Below the pieces are notes generated by a model that saw nothing but the letters and a program-made list of their open reading frames with translations, was not told where the DNA came from and ran no database searches. Of a stretch of 64,000 nucleotides of DNA, positions 57,508-64,000 are shown in pieces (the stretch's first letter is position 1; every line of letters begins with the position of its first letter). Both the position numbers and the translations under genes were made by a program. Source of the stretch: Trichormus sp. NMC-1 (lineage in GTDB: Bacteria > Cyanobacteriota > Cyanobacteriia > Cyanobacteriales > Nostocaceae); assembly GCF_001858025.1 (NCBI RefSeq), contig NZ_LZQD01000004.1, positions 403,743 through 467,742 on the forward strand, read 5' to 3'.

Positions 57508-57865
57508 GATCCGGCTTTATATTGATGAGGATTCTATGGATGAAGATTTTGTTCAAGCTTTGCGTTCCCGCAATGTAGATGTATTAACAGTTGCAGACGT
57601 GGGAATGTTGTACAAATCTGATCCAGAACAGCTAACTTGGGCTAAGGAAAACAACCGAGTTATATTTAGTTTTAATGCCAGAGACTTTTACCAGATTCAT
57701 ACTAATTTGCTGGAACAAGGTTTGTCCCATGCAGGAATTATTTTAGCACCACAACAACGATATGGAATTGGTGAATTAATGCGCGGGGTTTTGCGATTGA
57801 TTAATACCAAATCAGCAGAAGATATGCAGGGACAAGTAGAATTTTTAAGCAACTGGGTTTATTAA
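57500..57865 (+). CDS. DUF5615 PIN-like putative toxin
   Basis: A 121-residue protein with PIN-like acidic residues: IRLYIDEDSMDEDFVQAL, VLTVADVGMLYKSD and VIFSFNARDFYQIH. These match the DUF5615 family, a presumed ribonuclease partner of DUF433 antitoxins. The overlapping start argues for a functional pair; activity was not shown for this copy. Confidence 0.86.
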   Translation: MNKIRLYIDEDSMDEDFVQALRSRNVDVLTVADVGMLYKSDPEQLTWAKENNRVIFSFNARDFYQIHTNLLEQGLSHAGIILAPQQRYGIGELMRGVLRLINTKSAEDMQGQVEFLSNWVY

Positions 57866-57906
57866 TTATGCCAGTTTTGATAGTAAGTTCAAATATCCAT
57901 TATGAG

Positions 57907-57935
57907 CGTTAGCGTAGCTTACCGTAGGTATCGCT
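57907..57935 (+). repeat. Dispersed repeat related to the potB end
   Basis: GCGTTAGCGTAGCTTACCGT followed by AGGTATCGC matches the potB-end repeat (26379-26408, opposite strand) apart from one base. It lies in the gap between the two convergent genes. Confidence 0.65.
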
Positions 57936-57963
57936 AGTCATAAAACTTCATAACTAAACCGAA

Positions 57964-58797
57964 CTAAGGAACTGCCAGTTCATACAATTGCTTTTTCCCT
58001 AAAGGAGTCACCACAACAGCTTCTAATCGGCGATTAGCGGGTAAAGGCACAATAATATCAAATTGGCCAGTAGCACCGATACTTAGGCGCTGTTTAGCAA
58101 TCATCAATAGGTTCACCGGATCAACAATACCGACAATTTTCACTTGGTTGTCATTGGCTATGAGTTGACGAATATTCAGAATAGGATCTTCCCGCAGAGG
58201 AACTGGTTCAGAAGGTGGTTCTCCGGGAATTGTTAGATTTTGAAACCCCTCATTTACCAACTTTGTTTGCCCTTGAGCAGTTATGGCTACACTTCCCTTC
58301 ATCGTGCCAACCCCCATTTTGCCATTATCCTGTACACTCACACCAAACTCAGTTCCTCGCACTCCAGCCACCCCAGCGGGAGTATGAATTTCCACACGAG
58401 AGGATGAATTAGTTAACGGACGATGTTGGAGACGAACTTGCCCAGTCTTTACCTGGAGTTCTGTTATCCGTTCACCTGCATTTCCCATTTGGAGTTTATT
58501 TACAGATATAGTCGTATTTTCAGAAACATTTATAAAACCAGTACCTGTATCAATTGTCAAAACGGCACTAGAACCTTGCTTGGTGCTGATTGTATCCCCT
58601 ACAGATTCTAGTCGCATTCCAGTACGAGCGGGTTGAGATGTTTGCCCACGAGAATACAGAACTTGCCCGTTGGTACGACTCACTTCTATCCAGCGATTGA
58701 TTTTAACCTGTAATTGATTATCTGCTGCGGAGGCATGAAGAGTACTAACTAGTACAGCCATTACTAAAGTTAAGTTACAAGCCCACCAAGTTTTCAT
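57964..58797 (-). CDS. FecR-domain secreted protein
   Basis: A 277-residue secreted protein: signal sequence (NLTLVMAVLVSTLHASAAD), then a FecR domain. Key parts are GMRLESVGDTISTKQGSSAV and VEIHTPAGVAGVRGTEFGVSV, the conserved core. The C-terminal part has LPANRRLEAVVVTPLGKKQL. FecR domains in cyanobacteria frequently accompany CHASE2 sensors; here a CHASE2-cyclase lies two genes upstream on the same strand. Confidence 0.88.
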   Translation of the reverse strand: MKTWWACNLTLVMAVLVSTLHASAADNQLQVKINRWIEVSRTNGQVLYSRGQTSQPARTGMRLESVGDTISTKQGSSAVLTIDTGTGFINVSENTTISVNKLQMGNAGERITELQVKTGQVRLQHRPLTNSSSRVEIHTPAGVAGVRGTEFGVSVQDNGKMGVGTMKGSVAITAQGQTKLVNEGFQNLTIPGEPPSEPVPLREDPILNIRQLIANDNQVKIVGIVDPVNLLMIAKQRLSIGATGQFDIIVPLPANRRLEAVVVTPLGKKQLYELAVP

Positions 58798-58863
58798 ATG
58801 TATTTCCAGATGATTGTCTGTGCCGATTGAAACCAGTTCTTTAATAATCCAGTCAACAGTTTT

Positions 58864-59253
58864 CTATTGAGTAGGTTTTTGGCGAAAATAGACCACTCGT
58901 GCATCTATCCCTTCGGATCTCAAAAAATGAGACAAGCATTCCGCCTCTTCCCTCCTTGGAGATCCTCCTGCATATACATAAGTTCCAAACCTGTGCTGTG
59001 CCAGGAATGCGTCGGAAATATAATTTCTGACAAGGTTCAATAATTTGTCTGATTTACCCGGAACAACAACCACATAAGGGCGGGCTGAAACTTGGCCAAT
59101 CACAATCACATTGTTATCTCGGACACTATTGAGAGATTTGCTAAGTTCAGGCAAACTATTGGGAATACAAGGGAGTGGGGGAGTCCCAGCCTGACATGAT
59201 AAAGTTTCCCATAAAACAGTTGTAACGATTGCTGTAATCAGATACTTATGCAC
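58864..59253 (-). CDS. Small secreted SPOR-like protein
   Basis: A 129-residue protein with a signal sequence (MHKYLITAIVTTVLWETLSC) and a short SPOR-like domain: RPYVVVVPG, GTYVYAGGSPRREEAECLSH and EGIDARVVYF. The start codon is probably GTG. SPOR-type domains bind denuded peptidoglycan strands in other bacteria; here the resemblance is moderate. It lies between the cyclase and FecR genes, same strand. Confidence 0.6.
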   Translation of the reverse strand: MHKYLITAIVTTVLWETLSCQAGTPPLPCIPNSLPELSKSLNSVRDNNVIVIGQVSARPYVVVVPGKSDKLLNLVRNYISDAFLAQHRFGTYVYAGGSPRREEAECLSHFLRSEGIDARVVYFRQKPTQ

Positions 59254-59319
59254 CGATGCACCTACTCAGCAGATTGTTAGAGCTTTTACAATAACCAAAG
59301 AAATGTCAAATAATATCAA

Positions 59320-59384
59320 GTCCGGTTAATTGCTGATCAAAAAACTCCCTGCGCGGTTCCCTCATGATTAGTAGTCAACTGGAC
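59320..59384. mobile_element. MITE-like repeat, copy 3
   Basis: GTCCGGTTAATT at the left end and CAACTGGAC at the right form terminal inverted repeats; the interior has ACTCCCTGCGCGGTTCCCTC. Downstream of the cyclase gene, upstream of the SPOR-like gene. Confidence 0.7.
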
Positions 59385-59448
59385 ACGATATAATTATTCG
59401 GTTGGTTACAAATTACTGTATCAGTTCTTCTTGAAGAAGATCTTATTT

Positions 59449-61299
59449 TTACACCGATGGCTTGTCAAGTTCCCGTTTATTCCCGGTAATAGAATAAACC
59501 ATTGTGATTTTTTTACGCCCACGTAGCTGTAATTCCTGTATTTGTTGGGTATGAAAGTGGTGCTTAATTAGCTCAAACGTTGTTTCGCTGACTAAGATGC
59601 TGTAAGGATTTCCCTCTTTGGCATTTTTGTTGAGTTGTTCCAAACGAGCCGCGATATTCACAGCATCTCCCAAGACAGAATAATTCAATCGTTGAGATCC
59701 GCCAATACTGCCAGCAACCACTAAACCTGTATGAATGCCAATGCCGATACTAATGGTAGGCTTGCCCAGCCGTTTTAATTCTTGATTTAACACTACCAAT
59801 CTTTCCTGCATAGAAATTGCTGCCAAGACAGCATCAATGGCATCTTGCTGAATTTCCTGGGAATGGGTGTGGGGGAAAGGAATACCAAAAACAGCCATAA
59901 TAGCATCCCCAATGTATTTATCAACTACTCCGTGATGTTGTTGAATACACTCAGCCATAGCACCGAGATAGGAGTTTAACCAGTTAAGCAAATCTCGTGG
60001 TTTCATGCCCTCAGAAATCGTGGTAAAGCTACGAATATCGGTAAAAAGAACCGTTGCTACCATTTCTTTGGCATCTAATTGACCATTTTGAAAAATCTCA
60101 TCCCGATGGTTCCAAATTAATTCTGCTGTTTCTTGAGAAACATGACGAGCAAATAAACTCATCAATTGTTGTTTTTCTTTTTGTTCTTGCCATTGAATAC
60201 TTAGTCCTGCTAGGAGGATAGTGCCTATGGGTGCAGCTGTAGGCAACCAAAGATTAGAGATTGTTAGCCCTAAAACTGATACACCAAACCACGTTATGGG
60301 TAGCAACCCTAAAAAAAGAGTTCGTTCCTGAAATTTCAAAGGAATTAATATCAGACTAGAACCAATGCCAACAGCAAATAATAGCAAGATTTCCAATTTA
60401 TTAGGTAATCTTTGTAATAGTCTGTTGTTGAGTATATTATCGATAGCAGCGGCGTGTAGGTAGACACCAGAGGTTGGGGGTATTTGATCAAAGGGAGTTT
60501 TCAAGGGATCGTTTGCTCCCGTTGCAGTTAGTCCCACTAGCACAATTTTATTTTTTAATTTAGCGGTATCTACCTTTTTTTCAACAACATCGATAAAGGA
60601 GTAGGTGGGAATTCCTTGAGTAGGGCCTAACCAGTTAATCAAAACTGGTTGTGCATTTACTCCCGATTGCAGAGGTGGTAACTTAATAAATGATTTCTTA
60701 GAGTTAGTACTATTAGCGCTAAAGGTCTGCTGCAAACTATTGTTATATTTTTCCAGTAACGTGATGCTGAAGGCAGGAACACTCTTAATGTAAAGAGACA
60801 ATTGACGTGTTACTCCATCCAAGTCAGCATTTTTGGCAATGTGTCCTTTAGCAGTCACATCATCTAGAATTGGGACTAGACGCAGGGTTTGTTGTTGTAA
60901 ACTGGAGGCAACTGGTAAAACAACTTGACCATTGATTGCCATTGCTTCGGCTAGTTTTTCGTCGTAGCGGGTAGGTTCAGTAAACAAAATATCAAAGCCG
61001 ATAGTTGCCGGAGGAGAGGCTTCTAGTGTTTCTAATAATTGAGTATAGCGATCGCGTGACAAGGGAAACTGCCCATATTGACGCAATGTAACATCATCAA
61101 TCCCAATAACGACAATACGCGAATCCCAACTGGGATGAGGTAGATAGTTGCGTGTAGAGAACAATAAATTAAATCCTAGTAACTCCAAGGTAGCCCAAGC
61201 GCCTACTTGCCATAATCCAATTGAAAACAATGTAGTTAATACGTAAGATTTCTGCAAATAGGTATCTATAATTATTTTTCGTCTTAAGTATTTAAGCAT
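59449..61299 (-). CDS. CHASE2-sensor adenylate/guanylate cyclase
   Basis: A 616-residue membrane protein. An N-terminal helix (SYVLTTLFSIGLWQVGAW) leads to an extracytoplasmic CHASE2 domain (WDSRIVVIGIDDVTLRQYGQ, IVLVGLTATGANDPLKTPFD). Three closing helices follow at about residues 300-370, then a class III cyclase domain. Metal-binding aspartates are in ATVLFTDIRSFTTISEG and VDKYIGDAIMAVFG, and LNYSVLGDAVNIAARLEQL is the usual late motif. It would make cAMP or cGMP in response to an extracellular signal. It heads the cyclase / SPOR-like / FecR group. Confidence 0.92.
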   Translation of the reverse strand: MLKYLRRKIIIDTYLQKSYVLTTLFSIGLWQVGAWATLELLGFNLLFSTRNYLPHPSWDSRIVVIGIDDVTLRQYGQFPLSRDRYTQLLETLEASPPATIGFDILFTEPTRYDEKLAEAMAINGQVVLPVASSLQQQTLRLVPILDDVTAKGHIAKNADLDGVTRQLSLYIKSVPAFSITLLEKYNNSLQQTFSANSTNSKKSFIKLPPLQSGVNAQPVLINWLGPTQGIPTYSFIDVVEKKVDTAKLKNKIVLVGLTATGANDPLKTPFDQIPPTSGVYLHAAAIDNILNNRLLQRLPNKLEILLLFAVGIGSSLILIPLKFQERTLFLGLLPITWFGVSVLGLTISNLWLPTAAPIGTILLAGLSIQWQEQKEKQQLMSLFARHVSQETAELIWNHRDEIFQNGQLDAKEMVATVLFTDIRSFTTISEGMKPRDLLNWLNSYLGAMAECIQQHHGVVDKYIGDAIMAVFGIPFPHTHSQEIQQDAIDAVLAAISMQERLVVLNQELKRLGKPTISIGIGIHTGLVVAGSIGGSQRLNYSVLGDAVNIAARLEQLNKNAKEGNPYSILVSETTFELIKHHFHTQQIQELQLRGRKKITMVYSITGNKRELDKPSV

Positions 61300-61408
61300 T
61301 TCTCGAAGAGATGTTCAGTAAATCACCAACTTATCTGTTTAGGCTGATTGTGGGGTGTGGGGTGTTGGGTGTGGGGAAACAAAAGAATTGGTAAATGGAT
61401 TTAAGAGT

Positions 61409-61552
61409 TATAGCAGGAGTCAGAAGGGGCGTATTGCAATACGCCCGTACAGGAGTTGCAATACGCCCGTACAGGAGTCAGGAGTAAAAGCCTCTTGTAG
61501 TGAGAGTTTCATTATCAATTGATGTCCTAACCACCCTATCCACGGCTATATT
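61409..61552 (+). repeat. STRR element, contracted copy related to 21529-21926
   Basis: The right part (61475-61552) is the inverted match of 21529-21603, about 90% identical over 70 bases (core CATTATCAATTGATGTCC). The left edge TATAGCAGGAGTCAG matches the far edge of the 46-copy array. Between them the array is reduced to a few CAGGAGT units, plus a 20-base palindrome at 61427-61446 and a 22-base direct repeat (61434-61455, 61456-61477). Confidence 0.85.
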
Positions 61553-61775
61553 TAAACAGAGAAAAGTGAAATTTTGATGAGAAAAAGCCTCTTTTTGCTT
61601 AATTAACCTTTAATAATTCCCCAAAAGCGCCTAAATATATTTTCTACTCCCCACTCTATACTTCACAGAAAAATTTTCGATTTACTGAATATTACCCAGG
61701 CTTTAACCGTCATTTGAGGACAAAGATTGTTGGATAATGAATGATGATGAAGCTGTGATCGTTATCTTATATCGT

Positions 61776-61848
61776 GTTCGGTTAAATACTTATCATTAGG
61801 GAACCGCGCGGTGACGGGTCGAGTTTTTTGATCAGAAATTAGCCAGAT
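61776..61848. mobile_element. MITE-like repeat, copy 4
   Basis: GTTCGGTTAAATAC at the left and AATTAGCCAGAT at the right; the interior has GAACCGCGCGGTGACGGGTC then GAGTTTTTTG. Highly similar to copy 1 in the same orientation. It lies just upstream of the ftsW-like gene. Confidence 0.7.
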
Positions 61849-61902
61849 ATAATACCGAGTGGAACCTAAAATAGCTTATATTCCCACCCATATTAATACC
61901 TC

Positions 61903-63087
61903 GTGAATCTACGCCAATTAATCCCAATTTTTGATAACTCCGTCTCCACCTGGGCTTTAGAAGCGCGATTGTTGCGCTGGTTAACATTGATTTGGCTGTT
62001 CGTCGGCTTAATTATGCTTTTTTCAGCCTCCTATCCTGTAGCTGATCAACGTCAAGGTGATGGATTGTACTATTTTAAGCGTCAAGTTCTTTGGGTCTTA
62101 GCTTCCTTAATCATCTTCAACATCATTGCCAATCTCCCACTGCGGAAAATTTTAGGGCTATCTCATTGGTTCTTGTTGCTGTTTTTATTGTTAATTTTCG
62201 TCACTCTCATCCCCGGATTAGGAAAGAAAGCTTTTGATGCTGCTAGATGGATAACCATAGGGCCAATTCCCATTCAACCATCAGAATTGATTAAACCCTT
62301 TTTAGTATTACAAAGTGCGCGAATATTTGGTCAATGGGAAAGATTAAGTTGGGGGGTTCGTCTGTCTTGGTTGGGTGTGTTTTGTCTTGTATTATTAGGA
62401 ATTCTGGCTCAACCTAATTTAAGTACAACAGCACTCTGCGGTATGACAATTTGGTTAATTGCCCTAGCAGCGGGAATACCATACAAATACTTAGGAGGAA
62501 CAGCTATCGGTGGGGTGTTATTAGCATTACTCAGTATTAGCATCAAAGAATATCAACGCAAGCGGGTGATGTCTTTTCTCAACCCTTGGGCTGATGCTAC
62601 AGGAGATGGATACCAATTAGTGCAAAGTTTACTAGCGGTAGGTTCAGGTAACACTTGGGGCGCAGGATTTGGGCTTTCTCAACAAAAGCTATTTTATTTA
62701 CCAATTCAAGACACCGATTTTATTTTTGCCGTCTTTGCTGAAGAATTTGGCTTTGTTGGCAGTATTTTACTGTTAGGACTTTTGGCAGTATTCGCCACAC
62801 TAGGATTAATCGTCGCCCTAAAAGCCAAAAATTCTGTACATCGATTGGTAGCAATTGGCGTAACAGTTGTGATGGTAGGACAATCATTGCTGCATATTGG
62901 AGTTGCTACGGGTTCTCTGCCAACTACAGGTTTACCCTTACCTATGTTTAGTTATGGTGGTAATTCCATGATTGCTAGTTTGGTATCTACGGGATTATTG
63001 ATTCGGGTAGCTAGGGAGAGTAGTGAAGCAGAAATAGTCCCTTTGCGACATAACCAACCTGAACATAGACGTACAAGAAGGATCTAA
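61903..63087 (+). CDS. ftsW: FtsW/RodA-family peptidoglycan glycosyltransferase
   Basis: A 394-residue SEDS-family membrane protein with about ten helices that polymerises lipid II. Signatures: LIMLFSASYPVADQRQGDGL, RWITIGPIPIQPSELIKPFL (with the catalytic-region segment), FAVFAEEFGFVGSIL and TGLPLPMFSYGGNSMIASLV. The start is GTG at 61903. Whether it is the division (FtsW) or elongation (RodA) paralogue cannot be settled from sequence alone; LFSASYP slightly favours FtsW. Its C-terminus ends basic, RRTRRI. Confidence 0.9.
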   Translation: MNLRQLIPIFDNSVSTWALEARLLRWLTLIWLFVGLIMLFSASYPVADQRQGDGLYYFKRQVLWVLASLIIFNIIANLPLRKILGLSHWFLLLFLLLIFVTLIPGLGKKAFDAARWITIGPIPIQPSELIKPFLVLQSARIFGQWERLSWGVRLSWLGVFCLVLLGILAQPNLSTTALCGMTIWLIALAAGIPYKYLGGTAIGGVLLALLSISIKEYQRKRVMSFLNPWADATGDGYQLVQSLLAVGSGNTWGAGFGLSQQKLFYLPIQDTDFIFAVFAEEFGFVGSILLLGLLAVFATLGLIVALKAKNSVHRLVAIGVTVVMVGQSLLHIGVATGSLPTTGLPLPMFSYGGNSMIASLVSTGLLIRVARESSEAEIVPLRHNQPEHRRTRRI

Positions 63088-63141
63088 TCGAATACAAAAT
63101 CCAATTCTTCCCTCAGAATAGAATTCTGGGGCTATACAGAC

Positions 63142-63161
63142 AAAGCCCACCTTCGTGGGCT
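63142..63161 (+). terminator. Stem-loop after ftsW-like gene
   Basis: AGCCCAC pairs with GTGGGCT around a CTTC loop, followed by AATTAGG, with no good T-run. A possible terminator or processing stem. Confidence 0.45.
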
Positions 63162-63184
63162 AATTAGGTATTACTATTACTTAT

Positions 63185-63248
63185 AAAAAAACTCGACCCA
63201 TCCCCGCGCGGTTCCCTCATGATCAGCATTCTAAGATACACAATATGA
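63185..63248. mobile_element. MITE-like repeat, degenerate copy 5
   Basis: AAAAAACTCGACCCATCCC, GCGCGGTTCCCTCATGATCA and ACACAATATGA match the interior and right side of copies 2 and 3; the left inverted end is missing. Confidence 0.55.
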
Positions 63249-63441
63249 GAGATAAATCAAGAGATTTATCTTAATTTTCTAGTGATTTTGATCACACAAT
63301 TATTTTTTATTTTTTGTATTGAAAATCACAAAATTATTAAATAATGATTAAAAATTACCAAATTAGACCAAAATGCGATAATTAAATGCATATAAGCAAA
63401 AAAATCGCTGTTGCTGCGAATACAAAAACCAAATTCAGATC

Positions 63442-64000
63442 ATGCCCACAATTCCCACAATTAATAAACTGACATTCACCCAAGTCCCCAGACTTGATGA
63501 TTGCAATTCACAAACCTTACTCAATTACTTTGAGAGTTCATGGGAAATGGAAGAAACACTCATGAAAAGTTTGATTGGAGAAGAAACCTTTTATATCAAT
63601 CCTGATCCTTTAAGAAATCGTCTAATTTTTTATCTTGGTCACTCGGCTGTTTTTTATATCAATAAATTAATTCATGTTGGTTTAATAAAAAAATCCATTA
63701 ATCCGAAATATGAAACTTTATTTGAATTAGGAGTTGATCCAGAAACACCAGCAGAACTAGATGCAGTTATGCAAGAAGTTATCTGGCCTGATCTAGAAAA
63801 AGTTTGGCAATATCGGGACAAAGCCAGAGAAGAAATTACAGCCATTATTAACAAAACTCCCCTTCATCTCCCCATACATCAACAGCATCCTTTTTGGGCT
63901 TTGCTAATGGGAATAGAACACAGTCGCATTCATTTTGAAACCTCTTCTATGCTGCTGCGTCAATTACCAGTTGAGAAGCTAAAACGCCCTCAAGGATGGA
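63442..64000 (+). CDS. ovoA: OvoA-like 5-histidylcysteine sulfoxide synthase, N-terminal part, cut by window edge
   Basis: The frame starts with ATG at 63442 and runs open to the window end, about 186 residues. The N-terminus has the DinB-like iron-binding helix bundle of OvoA: LLNYFESSWEMEETLM, LRNRLIFYLGHSAVFYINKL and LLMGIEHSRIHFETSSMLLR, with histidines in GHSAV and EHSRIHFE. The family joins cysteine and histidine in ovothiol synthesis, with an FGE-sulfatase-like catalytic domain (and often a methyltransferase) further on. These parts are outside the window, so EgtB-like relatives remain possible. Confidence 0.8.
   Translation, partial: MPTIPTINKLTFTQVPRLDDCNSQTLLNYFESSWEMEETLMKSLIGEETFYINPDPLRNRLIFYLGHSAVFYINKLIHVGLIKKSINPKYETLFELGVDPETPAELDAVMQEVIWPDLEKVWQYRDKAREEITAIINKTPLHLPIHQQHPFWALLMGIEHSRIHFETSSMLLRQLPVEKLKRPQGW

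Larger units (their letters stand above)
61300..61902. other. Divergent intergenic region rich in repeats
   Basis: About 603 bases between the cyclase and FtsW-type genes. It holds GTGGGGT heptads (about 61350-61375), the STRR-type element (61409-61552), AT-rich DNA and a MITE-like copy at 61776-61848. No gene was seen. The MITE ends 54 bases before the GTG start of the ftsW-like gene. Confidence 0.65.
63088..63441. other. Intergenic region with a degenerate MITE-like copy
   Basis: A hairpin AAAGCCCACCTTCGTGGGCT at about 63140-63160 lies 53 bases after the ftsW stop and may end its transcript, although only a short T-run follows. A degenerate MITE-like copy is at 63185-63248. The rest is very AT-rich up to the ATG at 63442. 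Confidence 0.55.

Overview
The window looks like chromosome from a filamentous, probably heterocyst-forming cyanobacterium (Nostocales: Nostoc/Calothrix/Tolypothrix type). The support is the apcE-apcA-apcB-apcC phycobilisome-core genes, a fused NTRC thioredoxin reductase, a Pix/Ptx-type phototaxis cluster with bilin-binding (cyanobacteriochrome) GAF domains, many copies of the HIP1 octamer GCGATCGC, and abundant heptanucleotide simple repeats of the kind described from Calothrix and Nostoc. No tRNA, rRNA or CRISPR array was recognised.

Layout. 0-11 kb: the tail of a membrane transporter, modA, a GIY-YIG protein, a sugar ABC permease, a small secreted protein, a very large tamB, a DUF3110 gene and murQ. 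11.3-12.7 kb: an IS605-type tnpB-only element with identical end hairpins. 13.6-26.3 kb: a phototaxis operon on the + strand in the order PATAN response regulator, CheY, CheW, seven-GAF methyl-accepting protein, CheA hybrid kinase. 26.3-29.6 kb: polyamine-type ABC genes potA-potD-potB on the - strand. 30-37.5 kb: PBP2, ligA, a glycerophosphodiesterase, a sigma-like protein and chrA. 38-48 kb: transporter and enzyme genes (GPH symporter, phosphoribosyltransferase, AEC carrier, VanY-like peptidase, DMT exporter, DUF1400 hydrolase, truB), disturbed by recent duplications. 48.4-55.5 kb: ntrC-type reductase divergent from apcE, followed by apcA, apcB, apcC and a terminator. 55.5-64 kb: two toxin-antitoxin-like pairs, a TerB-like protein, a FecR / SPOR-like / CHASE2-cyclase group, an FtsW/RodA protein and the start of an ovoA-like gene cut by the window edge.

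Most notable observations. (1) Two long, opposite-facing arrays of one 7-base unit (46 and about 81 copies) flank cheA. The second is translated as a tail of about 190 residues, roughly 27 seven-residue repeats, after the CheA receiver domain. (2) The array upstream of cheA belongs to a larger repeat element with conserved flanks; a contracted copy lies near 61.5 kb. (3) The methyl-accepting protein has six tandem 549-base GAF modules. Five carry the red/green-type Cys-His signature and the last looks like a two-cysteine (DXCF-like) photosensor. (4) A mosaic at 47.1-47.8 kb joins perfect copies of three separate segments from 38-45 kb, as replication template switching would produce, and a 488-base perfect copy of the AEC gene sits at 38.2 kb. 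(5) A five-copy MITE-like family and an orphan TnpB-type end hairpin, structurally matched to the intact element, are also present.

All family assignments come from reading the sequence; no database search was run.
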